A stretch of DNA of 64,000 nucleotides from Acinetobacter sp. WCHAc010034 (GCF_001696615.3 NZ_CP032279.1:2914001-2978000), one strand, 5' to 3'; positions 19,166 through 27,885 are shown, counted from the stretch's first letter. Made by a program: numbers and translations. Notes: generated from the sequence alone by a model not told the origin.

Positions 19166-19181
19166 GTTACTTATTGGTAAC
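19166..19181. promoter_or_regulatory. Candidate HxlR operator
   Basis: Inverted repeat GTTAC-N6-GTAAC, immediately upstream of the -35 box of the divergent flavodoxin-like gene. Spacing and position fit HxlR-family operators; binding is inferred. Confidence 0.5.
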
Positions 19182-19184
19182 TAA

Positions 19185-19212
19185 TTGACACTTAGTATCT
19201 AAAATATATTAT
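19185..19212 (+). promoter_or_regulatory. Sigma-70 promoter of the flavodoxin-like gene
   Basis: Perfect -35 TTGACA (19185-19190), 16-bp spacer, -10 TATTAT (19207-19212), about 35 bp before the start codon. The adjoining operator at 19166-19181 would let the HxlR protein block it. Confidence 0.65.
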
Positions 19213-19247
19213 ATAGCCTTCGATGATTATTTTAGGGCTGAACAGCC

Positions 19248-19802
19248 ATGACTAAAACTGCTGTGGTGTATTTTTCCGGCTATGGCCATACCAAAGCCAT
19301 TGCTGAAACTTTTGCCGGCGCAATTGCTGCGGATTTAATTCAGATTGACCAGGACGGCAATATTCAGGATCAGGACTGGGATACGCTGGACGCTGCGGAT
19401 GCGATTGTCTTTGGCGCGCCAACCTATATGGGCGCAGCGCCTTGGCAGTTTAAGAAATTCGCAGACGCTTCATCCAAAAAATGGTTTGCAAGAACATGGC
19501 AGGATAAAATTTTCGGCGGCTTTACCAACAGCGCCAGCCTGAATGGCGACAAGCAGGTAACGCTGATTGCCCTGCAGACGCTTGCCTCCCAGCACGGCGG
19601 CATTTGGGTCAGCCTGGGCCTGCTGCCGGCCAACAGCAAAGCGGCGCAGCGCACTGATGTGAATAACCTGGGCGGTTCGGTCGGCTTGCTGGTGCAGTCG
19701 CCGTCAGATGCCGGCGCGGATGAAATTCCAGCGGGCGATCTGGATACCGCCAAAGCATATGCCAAACGCATTCAGGCGATTGCTGAAAGATTTTCCGCTT
19801 AA
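19248..19802 (+). CDS. Flavodoxin-like (WrbA-type) NAD(P)H oxidoreductase
   Basis: A 184-aa flavodoxin-fold protein, probably an FMN-dependent NAD(P)H:quinone oxidoreductase. The phosphate-binding loop YFSGYGHTKAIAE sits at residues 8-20, followed by AIVFGAPTYMGAAPWQFKKF and a WrbA-like GGFTNSASLNGDKQVTLIALQTLASQHGG segment. A divergent paralogue is encoded at 50151-50702. Control by the adjacent HxlR regulator is inferred from the palindrome and strong promoter between them. The exact substrate is unknown. Confidence 0.82.
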   Translation: MTKTAVVYFSGYGHTKAIAETFAGAIAADLIQIDQDGNIQDQDWDTLDAADAIVFGAPTYMGAAPWQFKKFADASSKKWFARTWQDKIFGGFTNSASLNGDKQVTLIALQTLASQHGGIWVSLGLLPANSKAAQRTDVNNLGGSVGLLVQSPSDAGADEIPAGDLDTAKAYAKRIQAIAERFSA

Positions 19803-19837
19803 AAAATGCCCGCCGGATGATGCAGCGGGCGGGAAAG

Positions 19838-19862
19838 AAAAAGGCGCAATATGCGCCTTTTT
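19838..19862. terminator. Bidirectional terminator between converging genes
   Basis: AAAAAGGCGC-AATAT-GCGCCTTTTT, a perfect stem with A and T tracts serving both the flavodoxin-like gene and the permease gene. It shows what an intact version of the MITE-split terminators looks like. Confidence 0.85.
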
Positions 19863-19883
19863 GCTTTTATCGGCTGCAGCGGG

Positions 19884-21281
19884 TTAATGATGGGTATCAT
19901 CAAACTCGTTATGCTGCGGCGCAGGGTGCTTGAAGCCTTTGGTTTTATAGCCAAGGTACAGGATGCCGAACATCGCCCACCATAAGCCGTACTTCAATGC
20001 GGTTTCTTCAATTTCCAGCCACATGGCGAAGATGCTGAGGAAGCCGAGCATTGGAATCACCACGAAGCTGAAAATATCTTTCATGTTCTTGGTGCGGCCG
20101 TCACGCAGCGCATAGCGTGAAATGACCGACAGGTTCACAAAGGTGAACGCGGTCAATGCACCGAAGCTGATCATGGAAATGACAATGTCCAGATCCATAA
20201 AGCCGGCAGTCAATGCAACCGCGCCGACAATCATGATGTTGTAGGACGGCGTGAAGCTCTTATGGCTGATATGGCCGAAGATCTTCTTGTTGATCACGCC
20301 GTCACGGCCCATCACATACATTAGGCGCGATACGCCTGCATGCGCGGAAATGCCGGAAGCCATAACGGTCACAATCGCGAAATACAGCACCACGGTTTTA
20401 AATGCTGCGCCGCCAACCGCCATCAGAATGTCGGGCTGGGTAGCCGCCACATCGTCAAAATAGGTTTTCGGATCATTCGGGAAATAGACCTGCATGAAGT
20501 AGGTGCTGATAATGAAAATCACGCCGGCAATTAATGCAGTCAGGAAAATCGCTTTCGGCAGGGTTTTCTCGGTATCCTTGGTTTCTTCCGCCAGCGAGCT
20601 GAGCGAGTCAAAGCCGGTAAAGGAGAAGCACAGCAGGGTCGCGCCGGTAATCAGTGCGCCGACCTGAGTCATTTCATTCCAGAAAGGCTCCAGGCTCCAC
20701 AGCTGGTACTTGGCGTTGACCAGCGTGCCGTCAGCATTGACGCCGCCAGCCAGCAGGCTGTAGACCATCCAGGTGAAGTAGCCGATGACCGCCAGCTGCA
20801 CAAAGACAATCAGGCCGTTGAAGTTTGCGACAAATCTCGCGCCGCGCAAGTTCACAGCGGTCATGAATGCCGTCAGGCCAATAACCCAGACCCAGTGATT
20901 GATGTCAGGGAACAGCGCTTCAAGGTAAATCACCGCCAGAATGATGTTGACCATTGGCGACAGCAGGTAATCTAGCCACGATGACCAGCCCACCATAAAG
21001 CCGATGTTCGGATGGAGCGATTTCTGCGCATAGGTGTACGCAGACCCGGAAGACGGGTAGCGGCGGATCATATGCCCGTAGCTAATGGAGGTAAACAGAA
21101 TTGCAATCAGCGCAATAATGTAAGAGGTCGGCACGTGGTAATGACTTTCTTCCGATACTAAGCCGAAAGTGTCAAACAGTGTCATTGGCTGAATATAGGC
21201 TAAACCAATAATAATAATGTGCCAGAGGCCCAGCGTTTTTTGCAGTTTAGCTGCCGATTGAGTCCCAGAGATATTTGTCAA
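19884..21281 (-). CDS. APC-family amine/amino-acid permease, PuuP-like
   Basis: A 465-aa, twelve-helix permease of the APC superfamily. Its sequence follows E. coli PuuP (putrescine importer) closely through the whole length: the N-terminal LWHIIIIGLAYIQPMTLFDTFG, SGSAYTYAQKSLHPNIGFMVGWSSWLDYL, ITGATLLCFSFTGFDSLSSLAEET, and SGISAHAGVSRLMYVMGRDGV. Import of putrescine or a related amine is therefore likely, though not proven. The start is TTG at 21281 with AGAGGA eight bases upstream. A palindrome at 21329-21351 may be its operator. Confidence 0.8.
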   Translation of the reverse strand: MTNISGTQSAAKLQKTLGLWHIIIIGLAYIQPMTLFDTFGLVSEESHYHVPTSYIIALIAILFTSISYGHMIRRYPSSGSAYTYAQKSLHPNIGFMVGWSSWLDYLLSPMVNIILAVIYLEALFPDINHWVWVIGLTAFMTAVNLRGARFVANFNGLIVFVQLAVIGYFTWMVYSLLAGGVNADGTLVNAKYQLWSLEPFWNEMTQVGALITGATLLCFSFTGFDSLSSLAEETKDTEKTLPKAIFLTALIAGVIFIISTYFMQVYFPNDPKTYFDDVAATQPDILMAVGGAAFKTVVLYFAIVTVMASGISAHAGVSRLMYVMGRDGVINKKIFGHISHKSFTPSYNIMIVGAVALTAGFMDLDIVISMISFGALTAFTFVNLSVISRYALRDGRTKNMKDIFSFVVIPMLGFLSIFAMWLEIEETALKYGLWWAMFGILYLGYKTKGFKHPAPQHNEFDDTHH

Positions 21282-21328
21282 CGGCGTTATCCTCTTAATC
21301 GTTGATCAAGGATCAGTCATGTTCATAA

Positions 21329-21351
21329 GGATCGTTTGAGACGAACGATCC
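21329..21351. promoter_or_regulatory. Palindrome upstream of the PuuP-like gene
   Basis: GGATCGTT-N7-AACGATCC, perfect 8-bp arms about 48 bp before the start codon. It is too short of a T run for termination and looks like an operator. No regulator gene is adjacent. Confidence 0.45.
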
Positions 21352-21481
21352 CCCCTGTGTTTAATGCAAAAGTGCGCCAATCTACTCCGGAATGATGCCT
21401 TTTGTCAGTAACCTTTTGAGTTTTTTTAGCAGAAATTATGCCAATTGCAGAAAATCCGGCGGTTTTTCTGACTGCAAGATA

Positions 21482-21513
21482 AAAGCCCGATGCTTAAAAA
21501 AGCATCAGGCTTG
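21482..21513 (-). terminator. Terminator of the SCP2-like/Fe-ADH operon
   Basis: AAGCCcGATGCTT and AAGCATCaGGCTT form a long stem; on the minus strand it is followed by TTTT. Confidence 0.75.
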
Positions 21514-21546
21514 AATTTTCGGCTATATTCGCTTATTTTTCAGCAA

Positions 21547-22731
21547 TTACCAAGCTTTTTCTAAGATAGTTTTCAAATCCTGCAGGGTGGCTTCTTTCGG
21601 GTTGTAAATGATTGAGCCGTCATTCAGCGCCTTTTCCGCCACTTCATCCAGCTGCGCTTCGGAAACCTTGCCGGTTTCGCGCAGCGTGCGCGGCAGCTTG
21701 GTCAAAGCATAGATGCGGTCGCGCATGGTCAAAATCGTTGAAATGGCTTTGTCTGCGCGTGCATGCGCCGGGGTCTGCGAATAGATATCCGGGCCAGCCA
21801 GCGGCAGCAGCAGGTCAGCCAGCTTATCGCTGTTGACTTCTTTGTTGTATTCCAGCACATAAGGCAGGAACAGGTTCATGCACAGGCCATGCGGCAGGTG
21901 GGCAACCGCGCCCAGCGAGTGGCCCAGAGAATGCACAAGGCCAACCATGGAATTGGAGAAGGCAATGCCGGCCATCGTCGAAGCCTGCGCCAGCTCTAAG
22001 CGGCCGTTTGCATCATTGGGATTGTCCAGCACATTGAACAGGCTGGCGCTGATTTTTTTGACCGCTGCAGTGGCATAGGCGTCAGAAATCGGGTTGGCCG
22101 CCAGGCAGGTATAGGCTTCAACTGCATGCGTCATCGCGTCCATGGCGGTCATTGCGGTGAGGTGCGGCGGCAGGGTCTGGGTCATGCGCGGATCAAGAAT
22201 GGCGGCGTGCGGCATCAGGTAATACGATGCAAAAGGCATTTTCACATTTTTCTGATTATCCGAGACCACAGCCACCATGGTAACTTCTGAGCCGGTGCCG
22301 GAGGTTGTTGGAATCACAAAAAACGGCTTCAGCGGTTTCGGCAGGTTGTGCGCGCCTGAATATTTCAGCAGGTCATCGCCGCCTTCAGAAACTAAAATAT
22401 TGGTGGCCTTGGAGGTGTCAATCACCGAGCCGCCGCCGACGGCAATAATCGCGTCACAGTTGTTGTCGCGGTACAGCTGGGCTGCCTTGCGCACAGTTTC
22501 AAGGCTTGAATCCGGCGGCACATCATCAAAAATGCAGCCGATCACCGCATCGGTCGATTCAAAAGCTGCTTCAATCGGCGCCAGCAGGTTATTGCTGCGC
22601 ACGCCTTTGTCGGTAATGATCAGCGGGCGGGTTGCGCCAAGCGTTGAAAGCTCAAACGGAATATGTTCTAAAGCGGCATGGCCTGCAATCACTTTAACCG
22701 GGCAGAAAAATTCGTAATAAGGCTTAGCCAT
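21547..22731 (-). CDS. Iron-containing alcohol dehydrogenase
   Basis: Group III NAD(P)-dependent alcohol dehydrogenase (394 aa). The nucleotide-binding GGGSVIDTSKA lies near residue 98, and the metal-binding region DAMTHAVEAYTCLAANPISD, AGIAFSNSMVGLVHSLGHSLGAVAHLPHGLCMNLFLPYV contains the conserved Asp and three His. The substrate cannot be told from sequence: family members act on ethanol, butanol, 1,3-propanediol or lactaldehyde. It starts three bases after the upstream SCP2-like gene, so the two are one operon, probably under the palindrome at 23300. Confidence 0.9.
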   Translation of the reverse strand: MAKPYYEFFCPVKVIAGHAALEHIPFELSTLGATRPLIITDKGVRSNNLLAPIEAAFESTDAVIGCIFDDVPPDSSLETVRKAAQLYRDNNCDAIIAVGGGSVIDTSKATNILVSEGGDDLLKYSGAHNLPKPLKPFFVIPTTSGTGSEVTMVAVVSDNQKNVKMPFASYYLMPHAAILDPRMTQTLPPHLTAMTAMDAMTHAVEAYTCLAANPISDAYATAAVKKISASLFNVLDNPNDANGRLELAQASTMAGIAFSNSMVGLVHSLGHSLGAVAHLPHGLCMNLFLPYVLEYNKEVNSDKLADLLLPLAGPDIYSQTPAHARADKAISTILTMRDRIYALTKLPRTLRETGKVSEAQLDEVAEKALNDGSIIYNPKEATLQDLKTILEKAW

Positions 22732-22734
22732 GTG

Positions 22735-23268
22735 TTATGCGCTCCGTTTGAAATAGGATTGAGCCACTTTCAGGTAAATTTGGGCAGCTCCGGTGAGTTT
22801 TTCTTTTAGGCTTAAATCGGCTGGATATTCCTTGACGGCAAGTTCCGCCAGCAGTTTCGGCAGAATCAGCGCTTCCATTTTATTCAGGCAGCGGACCAGG
22901 CGGATGGCGTAGGCGATATCGCCGTCGGCAATCATGCGGTCATTGGCAAAGGCCTGCGCGGTGCTTTCCTGAAAAGAAAACACCAGAAAGGCGTGGCTTA
23001 AATGCTTGAAGGTAATGGTCAGGTCCGGCTTGGCGGCTAAATCCGGCACCAGTTCCAGCTCCCTGCCTGCAGTTACGCGGGCAATAAAGGCCGGGCCGTG
23101 CGGAAATACTTTCATTGACAGGGTGAAGTTTTCCGGAAATTTGGCGACTTCCTGTTTCACTTCTTCATCGACTTGGCTCGCCATGACCAGGCCTCTGCCA
23201 ATCACATCCATCATGAGTTTGACATAGGCTAGCTGCAGGGCGGGCTTTACGGATTTTGCTGCAATCAC
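22735..23268 (-). CDS. SCP2-like sterol/lipid-binding domain protein
   Basis: A 177-aa soluble protein resembling SCP-2 sterol-transfer domains: a core with VFPHGPAFIARVTAGRELELVPDLAAKPDLTITFKHLSHAFLVFSF followed by the helical part QESTAQAFANDRMIADGDIAYAIRLVRCLNKME. Such domains bind hydrophobic ligands; the ligand here is unknown. The tight operon with Fe-ADH suggests a role in handling a hydrophobic alcohol or aldehyde. The start is GTG with AGGGA seven bases upstream. Confidence 0.6.
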   Translation of the reverse strand: MIAAKSVKPALQLAYVKLMMDVIGRGLVMASQVDEEVKQEVAKFPENFTLSMKVFPHGPAFIARVTAGRELELVPDLAAKPDLTITFKHLSHAFLVFSFQESTAQAFANDRMIADGDIAYAIRLVRCLNKMEALILPKLLAELAVKEYPADLSLKEKLTGAAQIYLKVAQSYFKRSA

Positions 23269-23290
23269 GCGGTTATCCCTTTTTTTGAGT

Positions 23291-23317
23291 ATTATAAGTT
23301 TAGAGTAAATACTCTAA
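23291..23317 (-). promoter_or_regulatory. Promoter with an 18-bp palindrome before the SCP2-like/Fe-ADH operon
   Basis: The minus-strand -10 TATAAT is at 23291-23296. Overlapping the expected -35 is the perfect palindrome TTAGAGTA-AA-TACTCTAA (23300-23317). The -35 itself is weak, so the palindrome may bind an activator or a repressor. Confidence 0.5.
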
Positions 23318-23345
23318 TTTTATTTCTGCGCCGAAAGCAAAAGCT

Positions 23346-24005
23346 TTATCGCTGTTCGACTTTAACGTCTTTAAAGTAACCGCTGTGCTGCAATGTTTCA
23401 ATGATATCGACGCATAAGTTCTCAAATTTAGGGTAATTTTCTGCCAGATCCTGAATCCGCACCATTTCCAGCCCCGCATAGCCGCAGGGGTTGATGGTGT
23501 GAAAGCCGGACAGGTCGCAGTCAATATTCAGCGCCAAGCCGTGATAGGAGCGCCCCTTGCGGATTTTAAAGCCCAGTGAGCCGATTTTGCGCGCATTGAC
23601 ATACACTCCCGGCGCATCCGGCTTGGCATAGGCCTCAATGCCGTACTTTTTCAGCAGCTGAATCATCAGGTTTTCAGCATAAGAAACTAATGTTCTGACG
23701 TTCCATCCCAGCCGGTTCAGGTCAAACATGAAATAGGCCACCAGCTGGCCGGGGCCATGCCATGTCACTTGGCCGCCGCGGTCGGTCTGCACCACGGGAA
23801 TGCCGCTGTGCTGCAGGATATGCTCCGGCTTGCCGGCCTGGCCCTGGGTCAGCACATCATGGTGCTGCAGAATCCACAGCTCGTCCGGCGTGTTTTCGCC
23901 GCGCTGCTCGGTCAGCGCCTTCATTTCCTGAAAGCGCTCTGCATAAGGCGTCAGCTGGCTGTGCTGGCGGATTATTAAAGACGGTTTTTGAGCTGCATCA
24001 TTCAC
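23346..24005 (-). CDS. lipB: Octanoyl-[acyl-carrier-protein]:protein octanoyltransferase
   Basis: LipB (219 aa) moves the octanoyl group from ACP to lipoyl domains, the first step of lipoate synthesis. Catalytic residues are visible: the acyl-binding Cys in the INPCGYAG motif (near residue 175) and the general-base Lys in RKIGSLGFKIRKGRSYHG (near 140). RGGQVTWHGPGQLVAYFMFDL is the family's N-terminal signature. GTG start. It lies downstream of ybeD as in many gammaproteobacteria, but a terminator separates them here; lipA is not in the window. Confidence 0.95.
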   Translation of the reverse strand: MNDAAQKPSLIIRQHSQLTPYAERFQEMKALTEQRGENTPDELWILQHHDVLTQGQAGKPEHILQHSGIPVVQTDRGGQVTWHGPGQLVAYFMFDLNRLGWNVRTLVSYAENLMIQLLKKYGIEAYAKPDAPGVYVNARKIGSLGFKIRKGRSYHGLALNIDCDLSGFHTINPCGYAGLEMVRIQDLAENYPKFENLCVDIIETLQHSGYFKDVKVEQR

Positions 24006-24109
24006 GCCGGCTGCATCCTTGGCTAAAAATAAGATTCATGCGGCTCATTATAAAGAATTGCCTGCAGGATGGGGTGGAATGCGCCTGAATTTCACTGGCG
24101 GGCGCGCAT

Positions 24110-24135
24110 AAAAAAGCACGCCCGGAAGCGTGCAT
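24110..24135 (-). terminator. Terminator after ybeD
   Basis: GCACGC-CCGGAA-GCGTGC with a minus-strand run of six T. Confidence 0.75.
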
Positions 24136-24157
24136 TTCAGCGGAGCCGGCTGCCCAA

Positions 24158-24445
24158 TTACAGGGCAGTCTTAATCAGCGGGCAGGCGGCCAGGTCTGCA
24201 TACAGCAGATGCACCTGCTCAAGCTCTTCAAAACGGAGCTGTGCGGTAATTGAGTGGTATTTTCCAGTGCGCGACGGCTGCACAGCCAGGCTGGCGGCGT
24301 CAAACTCAGGGAAATGCTTCACTAAAATCTCTACGACAGCGCCGTGCAGCTCTGCGCCTGCATTGCCAATCAGCTTGATTGGATAATCCATCGGGAAAAC
24401 CCAAAGCTCTTCACGGAGCTCGCGAGATGGAGTGCGGTCTATCAT
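24158..24445 (-). CDS. ybeD: YbeD/UPF0250 (DUF493) family protein
   Basis: A 95-aa protein with the DUF493 fold, related to the regulatory ACT-like domain. The segment LWVFPMDYPIKLIGNAGAEL and RPSRTGKYHSITAQLRFEELEQVHLLYADLAACPLIKTAL (here with VQ before PSRTGKYHSIT) match YbeD of E. coli, where the gene also neighbours lipB. Function is not established. Separate from rpoD, whose terminator lies just upstream. Confidence 0.82.
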   Translation of the reverse strand: MIDRTPSRELREELWVFPMDYPIKLIGNAGAELHGAVVEILVKHFPEFDAASLAVQPSRTGKYHSITAQLRFEELEQVHLLYADLAACPLIKTAL

Positions 24446-24464
24446 CGTTCACCTCAAAATTAAG

Positions 24465-24490
24465 CAGCGCCTGCAAAAGTGCAGGCGCTG
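24465..24490 (-). terminator. Hairpin after rpoD
   Basis: CAGCGCCTGCA-AAAG-TGCAGGCGCTG, a perfect 11-bp stem. There is only a short T-rich tail on the minus strand. Confidence 0.65.
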
Positions 24491-24556
24491 TATTTGCCTT
24501 AAGTACTAAATGGAGGCTGGCGCCTGTTTTTCAAGCCTGCTCCATATTCCTGAAAA

Positions 24557-26446
24557 TCAGTCGTTTTCAAGGAATGAGCGCAAGTGCTCAGAGCGTGAAG
24601 GATGGCGCAGCTTGCGCAGCGCTTTGGCTTCAATCTGGCGGATACGCTCACGGGTTACGTCAAACTGCTTGCCGACTTCTTCCAGCGTGTGGTCGGTCGG
24701 CATGTCGATGCCGAAACGCATTTTCAGGACTTTCGCTTCGCGTTCAGTCAGGTTTTCCAGCACTTCGCGCGTCGCTTCCTTCAGGCCTTCTGAAGTGGCA
24801 GCATCAACTGGAGAGGTGATGTTGCTGTCTTCAATGAAGTCACCCAAATGCGAATCTTCATCATCGCCAATTGGCGTTTCCATGGAAATCGGCTCTTTGG
24901 CGATTTTCAGCACCTTGCGCACTTTAACTTCGTCCATTTCCAGACGCTCGCCCAGCTCTTCAGGCGTCGGCTCGCGGCCCATTTCCTGAAGCAGCTGACG
25001 CGACACACGGTTGATCTTGTTGATGGTTTCAATCATGTGCACTGGAATGCGGATGGTGCGCGCCTGATCGGCAATCGAGCGGGTAATCGCCTGGCGGATC
25101 CACCAGGTCGCATAGGTCGAGAACTTGTAGCCGCGTCGGTATTCAAACTTGTCTACCGCTTTCATCAGGCCGATGTTGCCTTCCTGAATCAAGTCCAGGA
25201 ACTGCAGGCCGCGGTTGGTGTATTTTTTCGCAATCGAAATTACCAGACGCAAGTTGGCTTCAACCATTTCCTTTTTCGCGCGGCGGGCTTTGGCTTCGCC
25301 TACAGCCATGCGCTTGGAAATGTCTTTGATTTCTTTGACGTTCAGGCGCAAATCTTTTTCAATGTCCGCGATTTTCTGCTGGAAGGCCAGAATGTCCGGA
25401 CGGACTTTTTCCAGATAGGCTTTCTGGTCTGCAGGCGCTTTGGCAATCTGCTCATCCAGCCAAGCCGGATTGGATTCCTGGCCTGGGAAAGAGGTGCGGA
25501 ACTGCGTGCGGTCCATGCGGCCGCGGCGGATGGCGTAGCGCATCACTTCACGTTCTGAAGTGCGGATCTGCTCATGCGTGCCGCGGATCAGTTCAGAAAT
25601 AATATCAAACAGGCGCGGCGTGAACTTGAACATCATGAATACAGAGGCCAGCGCTTCAAGGGCTGCTTCGCCTTCTTTGCTGCTGCGGCCGTGCTTTTCA
25701 ATGACAGCCTTGGTGTTTTTCCAGGCATTATCCAGTTCAGTGAAGCGCGCTTTAGCGATTTCAGGGTCCGGGCCTGACTCGCCTTCAGAGTCGTCATCGC
25801 TTTCAGACTCTTCTTCTTCGTCATCATCATCCAGCTTTACGTCTTTAGCGGATGACTTGCTTGAAGCGCCTTCATCTTCATCAAGCTCTGATTCTTCTTC
25901 CAGAACTTCCGGAATTTCTTCATCGGTTTCAGGGTCTAAATAGCCTGAAAGAATGTCCGCCAGGCGGCGTTCGCCGGCTTCATAATCTTTGTATTCTTGT
26001 AATACGACTTCAACAGCGTTCGGCCAGTAAGCAATGGAATGAAGAACGTCACGAATGCCTTCTTCAATGCGTTTTGCAATGCTGATTTCGCCTTCACGCG
26101 TTAACAGTTCTACTGTCCCCATTTCGCGCATGTACATGCGCACAGGGTCAGTGGTACGACCAGGTTCGTTTTCAACAGATGCAAGTACGGCTGCGGCTTC
26201 TTCTTCGGCAACCTCGTCAGCAGCTTCATTGCCACCTTCAAACATCGCATCGTCAGTTTCAGGCGCGCGATCATGTACAGGGATACCAACATCATTCAGC
26301 ATTTGAATGATGTCTTCAATCTGTTCGCTTTCCGTGATCGAGTCCGGGAGATGATCGTTAACCTCAGCAAAAGTCAGGTAACCTTGCTCTTTGCCTCGGC
26401 TAATCAGAGCCGCTACTTGGGAAGTAGGGGAAGTCATATCGCTCAT
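24557..26446 (-). CDS. rpoD: RNA polymerase sigma-70 factor RpoD
   Basis: Primary sigma factor (629 aa). Region 1.1 occupies the N terminus, followed by a very acidic non-conserved insert with Asp/Glu/Ser tracts (about residues 185-230). Region 2 is seen as [58 protein letters not shown], then region 3 ([14 protein letters not shown]) and region 4 ([29 protein letters not shown]). All promoter-contacting motifs are intact. dnaG, its partner in the E. coli macromolecular-synthesis operon, lies about 20 kb away, so that operon is not conserved here. Confidence 0.98.
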   Translation of the reverse strand: MSDMTSPTSQVAALISRGKEQGYLTFAEVNDHLPDSITESEQIEDIIQMLNDVGIPVHDRAPETDDAMFEGGNEAADEVAEEEAAAVLASVENEPGRTTDPVRMYMREMGTVELLTREGEISIAKRIEEGIRDVLHSIAYWPNAVEVVLQEYKDYEAGERRLADILSGYLDPETDEEIPEVLEEESELDEDEGASSKSSAKDVKLDDDDEEEESESDDDSEGESGPDPEIAKARFTELDNAWKNTKAVIEKHGRSSKEGEAALEALASVFMMFKFTPRLFDIISELIRGTHEQIRTSEREVMRYAIRRGRMDRTQFRTSFPGQESNPAWLDEQIAKAPADQKAYLEKVRPDILAFQQKIADIEKDLRLNVKEIKDISKRMAVGEAKARRAKKEMVEANLRLVISIAKKYTNRGLQFLDLIQEGNIGLMKAVDKFEYRRGYKFSTYATWWIRQAITRSIADQARTIRIPVHMIETINKINRVSRQLLQEMGREPTPEELGERLEMDEVKVRKVLKIAKEPISMETPIGDDEDSHLGDFIEDSNITSPVDAATSEGLKEATREVLENLTEREAKVLKMRFGIDMPTDHTLEEVGKQFDVTRERIRQIEAKALRKLRHPSRSEHLRSFLEND

Positions 26447-26751
26447 CTTTGCTTACTCTTCGTTGAATCTGTGGCAGTGAAAAACCGTGCATGATAGCAC
26501 AATTCGCTATAAATAGTTTTTGAATTGATCAGTCCAACATGATTCTATGAATGATGTTGAGTTAACTGAGTAGGTATATTGGGCTTAAAGCGCTTTTTTC
26601 AAGTCAGGCGGCCAAGGCTTGCTGAATATTTCTTATTTCATGGCGGATTGCCTGCATTGGCGCAGTCAAAAGCCGTCTGCCTATAATTGCACAAATTCAG
26701 CTGAAAAGCGCGCGCCATTTCGGCCTGAAGATGCAAAAAAATAAAAAAATC

Positions 26752-26780
26752 TTGACAAGATTCTGGAACCCATATAAATA
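26752..26780 (+). promoter_or_regulatory. Sigma-70 promoter of the PA3496-like gene
   Basis: -35 TTGACA (26752-26757) and -10 TATAAA (26773-26778) or the overlapping TAAATA (26775-26780, 17-bp spacing). The rest of the rpoD-26826 gap shows no gene. Confidence 0.6.
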
Positions 26781-26825
26781 GCGGCTAGTACCTTTCACAT
26801 TTTTCATTATTATGAGGTAGTTTCA

Positions 26826-27032
26826 GTGTCTTCTACAGATTTTGAACTAGATGATAACTACGGTGATGATGACGTTAATTTCGATGAAGCCGGCAGCAAG
26901 ATAAGCGCAAAGGAATCATTGGAAAAGCGCCGCCTTATCGATGACCTGCTCGCGCAGCGCCGGCTGGAGCGCGAATTGAAGGAATTTGATTACGATTTTG
27001 ACGATGATGACCTTGACGGCGATGATGAGTAA
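26826..27032 (+). CDS. Small acidic protein, PA3496-like putative envelope-integrity family
   Basis: A 68-aa, strongly acidic protein. Two Asp-rich blocks (FELDDNYGDDDVNFDE at the N terminus and YDFDDDDLDGDDE at the end) flank a basic helix with SLEKRRLIDDLLAQRRLERELKEF. The layout, including the RR..D/EDLLxQRRLxxEL core, matches the short family called PA3496 in Pseudomonas, annotated as putative envelope integrity proteins. The molecular role is unknown. GTG start preceded by GAGGTAG. It has a strong promoter at 26752 and is followed 67 bp later by the UPF0149 gene. Confidence 0.65.
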   Translation: MSSTDFELDDNYGDDDVNFDEAGSKISAKESLEKRRLIDDLLAQRRLERELKEFDYDFDDDDLDGDDE

Positions 27033-27099
27033 AATCTGATTCTGCATGGGCGCCGAAAATGCTATGCTAGCGCTTTAAGTTTCTAAGTTTGGATGTGAA

Positions 27100-27624
27100 A
27101 TGAGTGCTTTGGATTTAGACCTGTTGAGTGAATACCTGGACGGCGATCAAAATGAGTACGGTCTAGATTTTGCTGCGACTCACGGTTTCTTGTGCGCAAT
27201 TGCAGTTGGCCCGGCGTTTGCAAAATGGCTGGATGAGCTTTTTGACAACAATCAGAAGAAAGTGCCAGGCGAAATCATTGCGCAGGTAAAAGCATGGCTG
27301 GAGTCAATCCGCCAGAGCCTGGCGAATGAAGAAGGAATTGAGTTTCCTTTTGAAATTGAAGAAGCGGATGTAGAGTCAAGCTTGGGCGACTGGAGCGTGG
27401 GCTTTGTTGACGCCATGTTCCTGAACGAAGATGCTTGGTTTACTGAAGAATTCGAAGAGCAGCTGATTGACCTGACCTTGCCGATTATGGTGTTCAGCGG
27501 GATTGATGAAGAAGACCCGCAAATGGAAACTTTCCGCCGCAACGGCCAGCTGATGGACGAGCTTGCAGAAGAAATTCCTGAAAATTTAAATGAATTGTAT
27601 TTGATGTATCACACGCCAAATTGA
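27100..27624 (+). CDS. YecA/YgfB-type UPF0149 family protein
   Basis: A 174-aa acidic helical protein of the UPF0149 family. The signature YGLDFAATHGFLCAIAVGP near residues 20-40 and the later SLGDWSVGFVDAM..., EELAEEIPENLNELYLMYH segments are diagnostic. The C-terminal zinc-binding tail that some YecA proteins have is missing, as in YgfB. In Pseudomonas YgfB represses amidase and antibiotic-tolerance genes, but transfer of that role to this protein is speculative. It is closed by a terminator at 27641. Confidence 0.8.
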   Translation: MSALDLDLLSEYLDGDQNEYGLDFAATHGFLCAIAVGPAFAKWLDELFDNNQKKVPGEIIAQVKAWLESIRQSLANEEGIEFPFEIEEADVESSLGDWSVGFVDAMFLNEDAWFTEEFEEQLIDLTLPIMVFSGIDEEDPQMETFRRNGQLMDELAEEIPENLNELYLMYHTPN

Positions 27625-27640
27625 TTTATGCATGATTGGA

Positions 27641-27665
27641 AAAGCGCCTGAACGGGCGCTTTTTT
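27641..27665 (+). terminator. Terminator after the UPF0149 gene
   Basis: AAGCGCC-TGAACG-GGCGCTT with a T run. Confidence 0.8.
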
Positions 27666-27683
27666 ATGGGCTAAATTTGGCGG

Positions 27684-27785
27684 AATATAGCTAAATTCTA
27701 AAGTCTGTATTACAAATAATTTCCTATAAAATATGTTTTTATTGAGTTTTTTGCGTATTAACTATTTAGGCAGTTTATTATGGTG
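27684..27785. repeat. Diverged direct repeat, left copy
   Basis: About 100 bp starting ATATAGCTAAATTCTAAA and containing ATAATTTCCTATAAAATATG. It matches, with many differences, 29223-29325 on the far side of the IS110-family element. The right copy has ATAATTTCCCATAAAATATG in the same place. No coding potential. Confidence 0.5.
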
Positions 27786-27885
27786 CTTGCACTGCCTCAT
27801 TTTTCCTTTAGATGTTTAAATGCCTTTGCGCAGGCAGATCCTACTTTGGAAAGACCCAAAGATACCGTCTCAGAGGTCAAGAGGA

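Noticed and set aside
21547..23268. Fe-ADH and SCP2-like pair as a 1,3-propanediol or bacterial microcompartment pathway
   Set aside because: No diol dehydratase, shell or other pathway genes nearby; substrate cannot be assigned.
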